Assembly (NCBI RefSeq): GCF_003344765.1
Contig: NZ_QPMH01000010.1
Location: forward strand, 62,001-126,000
DNA from: Ferruginivarius sediminum
Lineage (GTDB): Bacteria; Pseudomonadota; Alphaproteobacteria; Kiloniellales; Rhodovibrionaceae
DNA length: 64,000 nucleotides
Reading direction: 5' to 3'
Position 1 is the first letter of the stretch; each line of letters begins with the position of its first letter. Made by a program: the position numbers and the translations under genes. Positions 56,028 to 64,000 of the stretch are shown here, piece by piece. Below the pieces are notes generated by a model. That model saw only the letters and a list, made by a program, of their open reading frames with translations, ran no database searches and had not been told where the DNA came from.

Positions 56028-57365
56028 ATGACCAAGATCCTGCATCGCCAGATCCACCAGCAGTACCCTGTCGCCGCGGGCGGGGACGGACCCTATGTCA
56101 TCGACCGGGAGGGACAGCGCTACCTCGATGCCTCGGGCGGGGCGGCGGTGTCGTGCCTGGGCCACAGCCACGCCCGCGTGATAGAGGCCATCAAGGGGCA
56201 GCTCGACAAGCTGGCCTACGCGCACACGTCCTTCTTCACCAGCGAGCCCTCGGAAGAGCTGGCCGAGCACCTGACAAGCCGCGCGCCGGGTGAACTGAAC
56301 CATGTCTACTTTGTCTCCGGCGGCTCGGAAGCGAACGAGACGGCGCTGAAGCTGGCGCGGCAGTATTTCGTCGAGGCCGGCCAGCCGCGCCGGAGCAACT
56401 TCATCGCCCGCCGGCAGAGCTATCACGGCAATACGCTGGGCGCGCTCTCGGTCGGAGGCAACCCCGGCCGCCGGGCCGTCTACGACCCGATCCTGATGAA
56501 AAACGTGACGCACATTGGCCCGTGCTACGCCTATCGCGGCCAGCGCAACGACGAGGACGAGGCCGCCTACGGGCGTCGCATGGCCGACGAGCTGGAGGAG
56601 GCGATCCTGGCGACCGGGCCGGAGACCGTCGCCGCCTTCATCTGCGAGCCGGTGGTGGGCGCCACTCTTGGCGCGGTGCCGGCGGTGCGCGGCTATCTGC
56701 AGCGCGTGCGGGAAATCTGCGACCGCTACGGCGTCCTGCTGATCCTGGACGAGGTCATGTGCGGCATGGGCCGCACCGGCACCTTGTTCGCCTGCGAGCA
56801 GGATGGCGTCGTGCCGGACCTCCTGACCTGCGCCAAGGGGCTTGGCGCCGGCTACCAGCCGATCGGCGCCGTGCTGTTGTCGAGACGGATCTTCGACACG
56901 ATCGCTGGCGGCAGCGGGGCCTTCCAGCACGGCTTCACCTACATCGGTCACGCGACCGCTTGCGCCGCCAGCCTGGCCGTGCAGCGGACCATCGAGGAAG
57001 ACGGCCTGCTGGCCAACGTGAAGAGTCAGGGGGAGGCGCTGCAGCAAGCCCTGAAGGCGCGCTTCGGCAATAATCCGCATGTGGGCGATATCCGCGGCCG
57101 AGGCCTGTTCCGGGGCATCGAACTGGTCGCCGACCGGGGCACGAAGGAGCCGTTCGATCCCACCCTCAAGCTCAATGCCCGCATCAAGAAGGAAGCCATG
57201 GCGCGCGGGCTGATGTGCTATCCGGGCGGCGGCACCGTCGACGGCTGGCGCGGCGACCATATCCTGCTTGCACCGCCCTATATCCTTGAGGAGGCGCACC
57301 GCGAGGAGATCGTCGAGAAGCTGGATGCGGCGCTCTCTGCGGCGTTGGAGCAGGTGACGGCTTGA
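56028..57365 (+). CDS. Class III pyridoxal-phosphate aminotransferase
   Basis: The 445-residue product belongs to the omega-amino acid/ornithine-type aminotransferases. K270 in TCAKGLGAGYQPIG should bind PLP and D241 in LILDEVMCGMGRTG its ring nitrogen. VSGGSEANETALKLARQYF is the phosphate-binding block. Its stop overlaps the TTG of the next gene, a BKACE enzyme, by four bases, so they likely act in one pathway: transamination of an omega- or beta-amino acid, then cleavage of the resulting keto acid. Substrate cannot be told; taurine, beta-alanine and diamines are all open. Confidence 0.88.
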   Translation: MTKILHRQIHQQYPVAAGGDGPYVIDREGQRYLDASGGAAVSCLGHSHARVIEAIKGQLDKLAYAHTSFFTSEPSEELAEHLTSRAPGELNHVYFVSGGSEANETALKLARQYFVEAGQPRRSNFIARRQSYHGNTLGALSVGGNPGRRAVYDPILMKNVTHIGPCYAYRGQRNDEDEAAYGRRMADELEEAILATGPETVAAFICEPVVGATLGAVPAVRGYLQRVREICDRYGVLLILDEVMCGMGRTGTLFACEQDGVVPDLLTCAKGLGAGYQPIGAVLLSRRIFDTIAGGSGAFQHGFTYIGHATACAASLAVQRTIEEDGLLANVKSQGEALQQALKARFGNNPHVGDIRGRGLFRGIELVADRGTKEPFDPTLKLNARIKKEAMARGLMCYPGGGTVDGWRGDHILLAPPYILEEAHREEIVEKLDAALSAALEQVTA

Positions 57366-57367
57366 GC

Positions 57368-58204
57368 ATGGAGCGCGAGGCGAGCGGCTGGGCGCCGCTG
57401 GTCATCGCGGTCGCGCCGAACGGCGCGCGCAAGACGGCTGCCGACCATCCCAGGCTGCCCGTCACGCCGGCGGAGATCGCGCGCGAATCCCGTGCCTGCC
57501 TGGAGGCCGGGGCCTCCATGCTGCATCTTCATGTCCGTGATTCGGATGGCGCGCATACGCTGGATCCGGCCCGCTATCGCGCGGCCATCGACGCCGTGCG
57601 GGCGGAGGTCGGGGACGCGCTTGTGATCCAGACCACGACGGAGGCCGTCGGCCGCTATACCCCGGACGAGCAGATCGCCGCCGTCCGCGCGCTGAAGCCC
57701 GAAGCGGTGAGCCTGGCGGTGCGCGAACTGATGCCTGATGCCGCCCGCGAGCCGGCGGGGACGGAGTTCCTACGCTGGTGCGAGGGTGAGGGCGTGATGC
57801 TGCAGTTCATCCTCTACGACACCGCCGATCTGGTCCGGTTCCGCGACTTGACGGCGCGCGGGGCGATTCCTGGGCGGCGGCATTTTGTGCTCTATGTCCT
57901 TGGCCGCTATGCCGCCGGCCAGCAGTCCCAGCCGCGTGATCTGCTGCCGTTCCTGTGCGCCGAGGGCGGTCTGGAGAACCCCTGGATGCTGTGCGCCTTC
58001 GGTGCCAAGGAAACTGCATGCGCGACGACCGCGGCGACGCTGGGCGGGCACGTTCGGGTGGGATTCGAGAACAACATGCTGCTGCCGGACGGCCGGAGGG
58101 CGCCGGACAACGCCGCGCTTGTCGCCGCCGCCGCCGAAGGTGCGCGCGCCATCGGACGGCCCCTTGCGAAGGCTGCGGATTTGAGGGCGTTTGCATCCCT
58201 CTAG
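57368..58204 (+). CDS. Beta-keto acid cleavage enzyme (BKACE, DUF849)
   Basis: BKACE enzymes condense a beta-keto acid with acetyl-CoA and split it to acetoacetate and a new acyl-CoA, using zinc. The product has 278 residues from ATG 57368, or 280 from TTG 57362, which overlaps the aminotransferase stop; both are possible. The zinc histidines are in MLHLHVRDSDG, and VIQTTTEAVGRYTPDEQ, VSLAVRELMPDAA and HVRVGFENNMLLPDG are typical. The family covers many substrates, and this member's substrate is unknown. Confidence 0.87.
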   Translation: MEREASGWAPLVIAVAPNGARKTAADHPRLPVTPAEIARESRACLEAGASMLHLHVRDSDGAHTLDPARYRAAIDAVRAEVGDALVIQTTTEAVGRYTPDEQIAAVRALKPEAVSLAVRELMPDAAREPAGTEFLRWCEGEGVMLQFILYDTADLVRFRDLTARGAIPGRRHFVLYVLGRYAAGQQSQPRDLLPFLCAEGGLENPWMLCAFGAKETACATTAATLGGHVRVGFENNMLLPDGRRAPDNAALVAAAAEGARAIGRPLAKAADLRAFASL

Positions 58205-58567
58205 TTGCCGTTTCCCTTCGAGGGGTCTAGCCAACCCCATCCTTTTATGTTCATTATCTCCTGTCGCAACGGCTAATATGCGTTGCAGGCTATAAGAAAA
58301 GAACGCGCCCGATACAGGGATCGGCTGACGTACGACAGGGGGACGTGTGAACGCTTCGGCTTGCCGCTTCGACGGCGGCGTCCTTCTTGAATCCAGAATT
58401 TGGCGGGCCTTCCATGCCCGCCGGTCTTGCCGTTGCGAGTTCCGCGCGGTTGCCGGGGCAGGCGCCGGACTTGCCCGGTCCCGGACGCGGTTGTGAGTTG
58501 CATGGGCACTGACGGAGGAATCCGCTTGGGCAAGCAACTTGAAAGAGATCAAACCGGAGGGAGACTC
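58205..58567 (+). other. Non-coding stretch before the TAXI-TRAP genes
   Basis: No gene is supported in 363 bases. The part at about 58235-58310 is less GC-rich and is where I would expect the transporter promoter, but I see no convincing hexamer pair. GGCGGGC (58402-58408) and GCCCGCC (58416-58422) form a 7-bp hairpin with a 7-base loop, without T-run. GGAGGGAG precedes the ATG at 58568. Confidence 0.4.
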
Positions 58568-59548
58568 ATGAAGAAGCTCGCGATCTCCGCGGCCGCGCTT
58601 GCGTTCGCGGCCGGCGCCTGGGCTGCCGGCACGACAAGTGCGGCGGCGCAGGAGGAAACGTTCGTCACCATCGGCACCGGCGGTGTCACCGGCGTTTATT
58701 ACCCCACAGGCGGGGCGATCTGCCGGCTGGTGAATAAGAATCGCGACGAGCACGGCATCCGCTGCTCGGTCGAATCCACGGGCGGCTCGGTGTACAACCT
58801 GAACACCATCCGTGCCGGCGAGCTCGACTTCGGCGTGGCGCAGTCCGACTGGCAGTACCACAGCTACAACGGCACCTCGCAGTTCGAGGACGCTGGCGCC
58901 TACAAGGACCTGCGGGCCGTGTTCTCGGTGCATCCAGAGCCGTTCACCGTGGTGGCTCGCGCCGACTCCGGCGTGAAGAACTTCACCGAGCTGAAGGGCA
59001 AGCGGGTCAACATCGGCAATCCCGGCTCCGGCCAGCGCGCCACGATGGACGTTGTGATGGACGCCATGGGCTGGGACCAGGACGTGTTCTCGCTGGCCTC
59101 CGAGCTGAAGTCGGCGGAGCAGGCGCAGGCGCTGTGCGACAACAAGATCGACGCCTTCGTGTTCACGGTCGGCCATCCGTCCGGCTCGATCCAGGAGGCG
59201 ACGACGACCTGCGACTCGACGCTGGTCAACGTGAAGAACGACAGCATCGCCAAGCTGGTCGAGGACCGGCCCTATTATGGCTGGGCGACCATTCCGGGCG
59301 GCATGTACAAGGGCAACCCGGATGACGTGACAACTTTCGGCGTACGCGCCACCTTCGTCACCTCTGCCGACGTGCCGGAGCGGGTGGTCTACAACCTCGT
59401 CAAGGCGGTCTTCGAGAACTTCGAGGACTTCAAGAACCTGCACCCGGCCTTCCAGGTCCTGAAGAAGGAAGAGATGGTGAAGTCCGCGCTTTCGGCGCCG
59501 CTGCACGCCGGTGCGAAGAAGTACTACGAGGAAGCCGGCCTGATGTAA
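58568..59548 (+). CDS. TAXI-family TRAP transporter substrate-binding protein
   Basis: This is the periplasmic binding protein of a TRAP-type secondary transporter. The ATG at 58568 gives 326 residues with a signal peptide ([18 protein letters not shown]). The TAXI opening is [20 protein letters not shown], then [20 protein letters not shown] and [20 protein letters not shown]. The membrane part follows 112 bases later. Ligands of the family include glutamate/glutamine and various carboxylates; the substrate here is unknown but may feed the adjacent aminotransferase/BKACE pair. Confidence 0.94.
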   Translation: MKKLAISAAALAFAAGAWAAGTTSAAAQEETFVTIGTGGVTGVYYPTGGAICRLVNKNRDEHGIRCSVESTGGSVYNLNTIRAGELDFGVAQSDWQYHSYNGTSQFEDAGAYKDLRAVFSVHPEPFTVVARADSGVKNFTELKGKRVNIGNPGSGQRATMDVVMDAMGWDQDVFSLASELKSAEQAQALCDNKIDAFVFTVGHPSGSIQEATTTCDSTLVNVKNDSIAKLVEDRPYYGWATIPGGMYKGNPDDVTTFGVRATFVTSADVPERVVYNLVKAVFENFEDFKNLHPAFQVLKKEEMVKSALSAPLHAGAKKYYEEAGLM

Positions 59549-59566
59549 GCCGGCCTTTTCGGCCAT

Positions 59567-59600
59567 GGCGGGCGGTCCCTTCGCGGCCGCCCGCCGTTTC
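59567..59600 (+). terminator. Hairpin behind the TAXI binding-protein gene
   Basis: GGCGGGCGG (59567-59575) pairs perfectly with CCGCCCGCC (59587-59595) around an 11-base loop, followed by GTTTC. It may act as partial terminator or 3' stabiliser, giving more binding protein than permease, as is common in such operons. Confidence 0.5.
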
Positions 59601-59660
59601 TCTATCGACTCACTAGCGACGGCTTGAAGACAGTCTCGACGGTCAAGAAGGTGGAGCGGC

Positions 59661-62492
59661 ATGGTGCAGGGCGCTGGCGGTGCGGGCGAACAGGCATCTC
59701 GCGGACCCGGTGACAAGGCGCTATCCGATCTCGTCGCCTCGAGGGACACGGGTGGGCGCGATCCCGATAGCCGGGTCACGAAGCTCGTCCTGCTGGGTTT
59801 GGCATTGGCCTGGTCGCTGTTCCAGCTTTGGTACGCCTCGCCGCTGCCATTCATTTTCAACTTCGCCATCCTGAACGATACCGAGGCGCGATCGATCCAT
59901 CTGGCGTTCGCGATCTTCCTTGCGTTCGCGGCCTACCCGACGCTGAAAAGCTCGCCGCGCCACAAGGTGCCGGTGCAGGACTGGGCCGTGGCGCTGATCG
60001 CCGCCTTCTGCGCCGCCTACCAGTTCCTGTTCTACGAATCGCTGTCGCAGCGCATCGGCCTGCCGACGACCTTCGACCTGATCGTCTCGGGCGTGGGCAT
60101 GCTCTGCCTGCTGGAGGCGACGCGGCGGGCGCTTGGGCCGCCGCTCATGATCGTGGCCATCGTGTTCCTGGCGTACATCTTCTTCGGTTCGACCGATTTC
60201 GTGCCCGACGTGATCCAGTGGAAGGGCGCTTCCTTCGGCAAGGCCATGTGGCATCTGTGGCTGCAGACTGAAGGCGTGTTCGGCGTGCCGCTGGGCGTGT
60301 CGACCAGCTTCGTATTCCTGTTCGTGCTGTTCGGCTCGCTCTTGGACAAGGCGGGTGCGGGCAACTACTTCATCCAGGTCGCCTTCGCGTTCCTGGGCCA
60401 TATGCGCGGCGGCCCGGCCAAGGCAGCGGTGGTCAGTTCCGGCATGACAGGCCTGATCTCCGGCTCGTCGATCGCCAATGTGGTGACGACCGGCACCTTT
60501 ACCATACCGCTGATGAAGAAGGTCGGCTTCTCCAGCGAGAAGGCGGGCGCGGTCGAGGTCGCCTCCTCCGTCAACGGGCAGCTCATGCCCCCGGTGATGG
60601 GTGCGGCGGCCTTCCTGATGGTGGAATACGTGGGTATCCCCTATTTCGAGGTGATCAAGCACGCCTTCCTGCCGGCGGTGATCTCTTACATCGCGCTGCT
60701 TTACATCGTGCATCTAGAGGCGCTGAAGCAGGATCTGCGCGGCCTGCCACGCCGGCACGAGCCGAAGCCGCTAATGTGGATGCTGATCTCGCTGGGATTG
60801 ACGGTCGCCTCCATCGCCATTGTCGCCGGCGGCATCTATTGGCTGTTCCAGTTGGCCGGGCTACTGGCGCAGAACAGCGCCCTGTTCTGGGGCGCGCTGA
60901 TTGTCGCCGCGATCGAACTCGGGCTGTATTTCGGCGTGCGTGGCGCGGTACCGGAAAGCAGCCGCTGGCGCGTGCTGTCCACTGGCGGCATCGTGCTGTG
61001 CAATCTCGTCATCGGCGCCTTCGGCATCTATGGCCTGGTAAGCCTTGTGGCCGATCTGTTCGGCCCGATGGCGCCCTATGTGACGGCGCTACTGGTGATC
61101 GGGCTCTATGTCGGCCTCATCTGGTACTCGACGCGCTTCCCGCCCTTGAAGCTGGAGAGCGAGCAGGACGCGTATACGCTGCCGGATCCGGGACCGACGG
61201 TGAAGGCGGGGCTGTACTTCCTGCCGCCGGTTGGTGTTCTGGTCTGGGCGTTGATGGTGGAACGTTTGTCGCCGGGGCTGTCGGCCTTCTGGGCGACGGC
61301 GTTCATGATCCTGATCCTCTTGACGCAGCGGCCGCTGCGCGCGTTCTTCAGCCACTCCGGCCGCTACATGCGCGAGATCAAGAGCGGCGTGGTCGAGCTG
61401 CTGGACGGCATGATCGCCGGCGCGCGCAACATGATCGGCATCGGCGTGGCGACGGCGGCGGCCGGCATCATCGTCGGCGCGGTGACGCTCACCGGTATCG
61501 GCCAGGTGATGACGGAGTTCGTGGAGTTTGTCTCGGGCGGCAGCGTCATCCTGATGCTGCTTTTCACGGCCGTGCTCAGCCTGATCCTTGGCATGGGGCT
61601 GCCGACGACGGCGAACTACATCGTGGTCGCCACGCTGATGGCGCCGGTGGTGGTGAATCTCGGTTCCGAGGTGGGGCTGGTGGTCGAGTTGATCGCCGTC
61701 CACTTGTTCGTCTTCTACTTCGGCATCATGGCGGACGTGACGCCGCCGGTGGGGCTTGCCTCCTTCGCCGCCGCCGCGGTGTCGGGTGGCGACCCGATAC
61801 GCACCGGCTTCACCGCCTTCTTCTACTCGCTGCGCACGGTTTTGCTGCCGTTCATCTTCATCTTCAACGGCCAGCTCCTGCTGATCGGCGTGACGGGTCC
61901 GTTCGAGTTCGCGCTTGTCGTCTTCGCGGCGCTGGCCGGCATGCTGACGTTTGCCGCCGCGACGCAGGGCTTCTTCGTCGCCCGCAGCCGGATCTGGGAG
62001 ACCGCGTTGCTGCTGCTGGTGGCCTTCACCTTCCTGCGGCCCGGCTATTTCATGGACCAGATCCAGCCGCCGACGCAGAGCGTGCCGCCGACGCAGATCA
62101 TGGAAACCGCGGGCGACGCGCCCGCCAACACGAGCCTGCGTCTCGTCGTGGAGGGTTTGTCCATCGAGGGCGATGAGGTGCGCAAGACCGTGCTTCTGCC
62201 GCTCGGCGAGGCCGAGGGGAAGACGGGCGAGGAGCGCCTGGAAAGCAGCGGGCTGATCGTGGAAATGGAGGACGGCGACGTCGTCGTCGACCGGGTCGCC
62301 TTCGCCTCCAGGGCGGAGAAGCTGGGGCTGGAGTTCGGTTACAAGGTCGTGGCGCTGGAGGTTCCGACCGACCAGCCGCCGAAGGAGCTGTTCTACATCC
62401 CGGCGCTGCTGCTGCTTGGCGCGGTCTACTGGCTGCAGCGCGGTCGAGGACGCCGGCACGCGGCGCGGACCGCCGATCAGGCCGCGCAATAG
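59661..62492 (+). CDS. TRAP transporter fused permease (TAXI type, with DUF3394)
   Basis: The small and large TRAP membrane subunits are fused in this 943-residue protein. After a polar N-terminus, several helices form the DctQ-like part. The DctM-like part has GLISGSSIANVVTTGTFTIP, SSVNGQLMPPVMGAAAFLMV, LGMGLPTTANYIVVATLMAP and IMADVTPPVGLASFAAAAVS. The C-terminal 150 residues form a DUF3394-like soluble domain (ANTSLRLVVEGLSIEGDEVR) with one more helix at the end. It follows the binding-protein gene and a hairpin. Confidence 0.94.
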   Translation: MVQGAGGAGEQASRGPGDKALSDLVASRDTGGRDPDSRVTKLVLLGLALAWSLFQLWYASPLPFIFNFAILNDTEARSIHLAFAIFLAFAAYPTLKSSPRHKVPVQDWAVALIAAFCAAYQFLFYESLSQRIGLPTTFDLIVSGVGMLCLLEATRRALGPPLMIVAIVFLAYIFFGSTDFVPDVIQWKGASFGKAMWHLWLQTEGVFGVPLGVSTSFVFLFVLFGSLLDKAGAGNYFIQVAFAFLGHMRGGPAKAAVVSSGMTGLISGSSIANVVTTGTFTIPLMKKVGFSSEKAGAVEVASSVNGQLMPPVMGAAAFLMVEYVGIPYFEVIKHAFLPAVISYIALLYIVHLEALKQDLRGLPRRHEPKPLMWMLISLGLTVASIAIVAGGIYWLFQLAGLLAQNSALFWGALIVAAIELGLYFGVRGAVPESSRWRVLSTGGIVLCNLVIGAFGIYGLVSLVADLFGPMAPYVTALLVIGLYVGLIWYSTRFPPLKLESEQDAYTLPDPGPTVKAGLYFLPPVGVLVWALMVERLSPGLSAFWATAFMILILLTQRPLRAFFSHSGRYMREIKSGVVELLDGMIAGARNMIGIGVATAAAGIIVGAVTLTGIGQVMTEFVEFVSGGSVILMLLFTAVLSLILGMGLPTTANYIVVATLMAPVVVNLGSEVGLVVELIAVHLFVFYFGIMADVTPPVGLASFAAAAVSGGDPIRTGFTAFFYSLRTVLLPFIFIFNGQLLLIGVTGPFEFALVVFAALAGMLTFAAATQGFFVARSRIWETALLLLVAFTFLRPGYFMDQIQPPTQSVPPTQIMETAGDAPANTSLRLVVEGLSIEGDEVRKTVLLPLGEAEGKTGEERLESSGLIVEMEDGDVVVDRVAFASRAEKLGLEFGYKVVALEVPTDQPPKELFYIPALLLLGAVYWLQRGRGRRHAARTADQAAQ

Positions 62493-62538
62493 CGGGCCTC
62501 CGCCTCGACTGGCCATCAACCGAGAGGGGCCGAAGGGC

Positions 62539-62967
62539 ATGTACAAGGACATCCTGGTACCGATCGACCTGGACGACGACGCCTCATGGAAGGTCGCGCT
62601 GGGTCACGCCGTCGACATGGCAAAGGCATTCGGCGCGCGCCTGCATCTGATGACGGTGGTGCCGGACTTTGGCATGGCGATGGTGGCGCAGTACTTCCCG
62701 AAGGATTACGAGCATCGAGTGCTGGAGGAAACGCGCCAGCGCCTGCACGACTTTACCCGCGACCACATCCCGGACGGCGTGGATGTACAGCACATTGTCG
62801 GCCATGGGCGCGTCTACGAGGAAATCATCCGCGTGGCGAAAGAGGTCAACTGCGACCTGATTCTGATGGCCTCTCACCGGCCGGAGCTTCGCGACTACCT
62901 CCTGGGGCCGAACGCCGCGCGCGTCGTCCGCCATGCCGACCGCTCGGTCCTGGTGGTGCGCGGCTGA
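62539..62967 (+). CDS. Universal stress protein (UspA family)
   Basis: From ATG 62539 the product has 142 residues with the UspA fold: MYKDILVPIDLDDDASWKVA at the start and CDLILMASHRPELRDYLLGP near the end. The ATP-binding glycine motif is only partly kept (LGPNAARVVRHADRSVLVV), so nucleotide binding is uncertain. USP genes directly behind TAXI-TRAP permeases are a recurrent arrangement and may regulate transport. It starts 46 bases after the permease stop. Confidence 0.92.
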   Translation: MYKDILVPIDLDDDASWKVALGHAVDMAKAFGARLHLMTVVPDFGMAMVAQYFPKDYEHRVLEETRQRLHDFTRDHIPDGVDVQHIVGHGRVYEEIIRVAKEVNCDLILMASHRPELRDYLLGPNAARVVRHADRSVLVVRG

Positions 62968-62981
62968 GACGCGCGGCCGCG

Positions 62982-63830
62982 ATGCGCTGCTCCCTTCTAC
63001 TCTGTGCCTTGCTGCTTTGCGCCGCGCAAGCGACGGCAGGCGACGACGGTCCGCTCGTGCCGGAGACTGTCGCGATACCGGCGGGCGAGTTCATCGCCGG
63101 ATCCGATCGGGCGGAGCGGGAGTATGCTTACAGCCTGGATGAAAAGGCCTACGGCCATTCCATTACCCGCAAGCAGGGCTGGTACGAGGGCGAACGGGCA
63201 AAGGGGCTGGCGCGGACGAAGGCGTTTCGGATCATGGCGACACCCGTCACCAACCGGCAATATGCGGCGTTCGTGAAGGCCACCGGCTACCGCGCGCCGG
63301 ACGTGGACCGTGCCACCTGGGAAGGCTACGGCCTGATCCACCCCTATCGGCGCACCCGGCGCTTTGCCTGGACCGCCGGTGAGCCGCCCGAGGGACGCCT
63401 GGACCATCCCGTGGTGCTGGTCACTCACGCCGACGCCGTCGCCTACGCCGAGTGGCTGTCCAGCGTAACGCCGCGCGACTGGCGCCTGCCGGGCGAGTTG
63501 GAGTGGGAAAAGGCGATGCGGGGCCGTGACGGCCGCGTTTTTCCCTGGGGCGGGCGCTGGGATCCCGCGAAGCTGAACAGCCATGACGCCGGCCCCTTCG
63601 ACACCACGCCCGTCGGCAGCTATCCCGGCGGCGCCAGCCCTTATGGCGTCCTGGATCCGGCCGGTCAGCTCTACGAGTGGACCGCCGACCCCCATGGCGC
63701 CGGGCGGTTCACGGTGAAAGGCGGCTCCTGGGACGACAAGGGTTGCGGTGTATGCCGCCCGGCCGCCCGGCATGGCAGGCCGGCGGACATCAAGCATATC
63801 CTGGTGGGTTTCCGGCTGGTCGCGGAGTAG
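62982..63830 (+). CDS. Secreted formylglycine-generating-enzyme-fold (SUMF1) protein
   Basis: The ATG at 62982 gives 282 residues with a signal peptide (LLLCALLLCAAQATAGD). The FGE-sulfatase fold is seen in ETVAIPAGEFIAGSDRAE, MATPVTNRQYAAFVKATGY, RDWRLPGELEWEKAMRGRDG, PWGGRWDP and the end VKGGSWDDKGCG. In true FGE two Cys flank a four-residue stretch before AAR; here the first is present but Pro stands directly before AAR in CGVCRPAAR. It is therefore probably not a sulfatase activator; other members bind ligands or do related oxidations. It starts 14 bases after the usp stop. Confidence 0.85.
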   Translation: MRCSLLLCALLLCAAQATAGDDGPLVPETVAIPAGEFIAGSDRAEREYAYSLDEKAYGHSITRKQGWYEGERAKGLARTKAFRIMATPVTNRQYAAFVKATGYRAPDVDRATWEGYGLIHPYRRTRRFAWTAGEPPEGRLDHPVVLVTHADAVAYAEWLSSVTPRDWRLPGELEWEKAMRGRDGRVFPWGGRWDPAKLNSHDAGPFDTTPVGSYPGGASPYGVLDPAGQLYEWTADPHGAGRFTVKGGSWDDKGCGVCRPAARHGRPADIKHILVGFRLVAE

Positions 63831-64000
63831 GGCTGCCGGCACTCGGTTTCCGGCGGGGCTTCCGTCCGCGCGAATGGCGCGGGACGCCGGCTTTCGGTAT
63901 GCTGCGCCCTCTTGCCAATTCGATTCTTCTGGAATAGAAGATTGACAAAATCCGCGAGTCAGAATATATTTCTATTAATTCGAGTATCCTAGAAGGATAG
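63831..64000 (+). other. Non-coding window end
   Basis: No gene is seen after the SUMF1-like stop. The first 70 bases are GC-rich without a clear terminator. From about 63910 the sequence turns AT-rich and holds the promoter and inverted repeats listed separately. Confidence 0.6.
63942..63970 (+). promoter_or_regulatory. Near-consensus sigma70-type promoter at the window end
   Basis: TTGACA (63942-63947) and TATATT (63965-63970) are separated by 17 bases in an AT-rich stretch. TCTTCT (63925-63930)/AGAAGA (63936-63941) lies just upstream as an inverted repeat. TATCC/GGATA with a 5-base centre lies downstream, near 63986-63999. The gene it drives is outside the window. The flanking palindromes suggest a repressor or activator site. 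Confidence 0.6.

Noticed and set aside
57770..59869. 699-codon minus-strand frame spanning BKACE, the 363-base gap and the TAXI gene
   Set aside because: It lies antisense to two certain genes and has no recognisable domain; the gap part alone gives no support.
59721..62552. Long minus-strand frames opposite the TRAP permease
   Set aside because: They read as His/Arg/Asp-rich low-complexity protein, typical of the antisense of a membrane protein gene.

Overview
The window is 64 kb of high-G+C bacterial chromosome with dense, mostly intact genes and no rRNA, tRNA, CRISPR array, prophage or insertion sequence that I can see. Gene content and order point to an alphaproteobacterium, probably of Rhodospirillales type: tuf followed by a joined S10-spc-alpha ribosomal operon, the secY-adk-rpsM order, the form of the RpoA N-terminus, the petABC operon, an ATP12-type F1 chaperone, DUF1285, DUF6111-like and DUF4159 proteins, and a TAXI-TRAP transporter. 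This placement rests on family knowledge, not on a tree.

Layout. 1-14905: the 3' end of tuf, then 27 genes for ribosomal proteins, SecY, adenylate kinase and RNA polymerase alpha, all on the plus strand. A strong factor-independent terminator ends the block (14944-14972), and a good sigma70-type promoter lies inside it before rpsM. 15050-25714: DegP/HtrA-like protease, RarA, an isochorismatase-fold protein with Ser at the catalytic Cys position, PccA (minus strand), then crcB-rluC-HAD-AsmA-ATP12 with several coding overlaps. 25798-29844: a MarR regulator, an AT-rich non-coding island, and a divergent LuxR-type response regulator/PAS hybrid kinase pair. 29937-35735: PccB, a large multi-[4Fe-4S] protein divergent from a helix-turn-helix/PBP-like regulator, a small secreted unknown, and a coiled-coil membrane protein built from nine exact 11-residue repeats. 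35732-44163 (minus): MoxR ATPase, DUF58, BatA/DUF4159 protein, VWA/GATase1-like membrane protein, TspO and a zinc alcohol dehydrogenase, read as one tight cluster. 44217-48840: DUF1285, CoA-type Nudix hydrolase, a small membrane protein, CCA-adding enzyme, an anchored unknown, then hemF and trmL on minus. 49080-51669: the cytochrome bc1 genes petABC. 51985-55796 (minus): a six-PAS sensor kinase and apt. 56028-63830: a class III aminotransferase and BKACE enzyme, a TAXI-TRAP transporter, a universal stress protein and a secreted formylglycine-enzyme-fold protein. The last 90 bases turn AT-rich and carry a near-consensus promoter for a gene outside the window.

How the genes work together. The first quarter is translation, secretion and transcription machinery. 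PccA and PccB should form propionyl-CoA carboxylase although their genes are about 9 kb apart on opposite strands. PetABC supplies respiratory complex III, and ATP12 assists F1-ATPase assembly. The MoxR cluster resembles envelope or stress-related chaperone loci. The aminotransferase/BKACE pair next to a TRAP transporter suggests uptake and breakdown of an amino or keto acid.

The best candidates for undescribed biology are the MoxR-to-TspO cluster, the multi-cluster iron-sulfur protein with its divergent ligand-binding regulator, the hendecad coiled-coil protein, the structured leaders before rpsJ and rpsM, and the AT-rich island with repeated CATAC/GTATG motifs.
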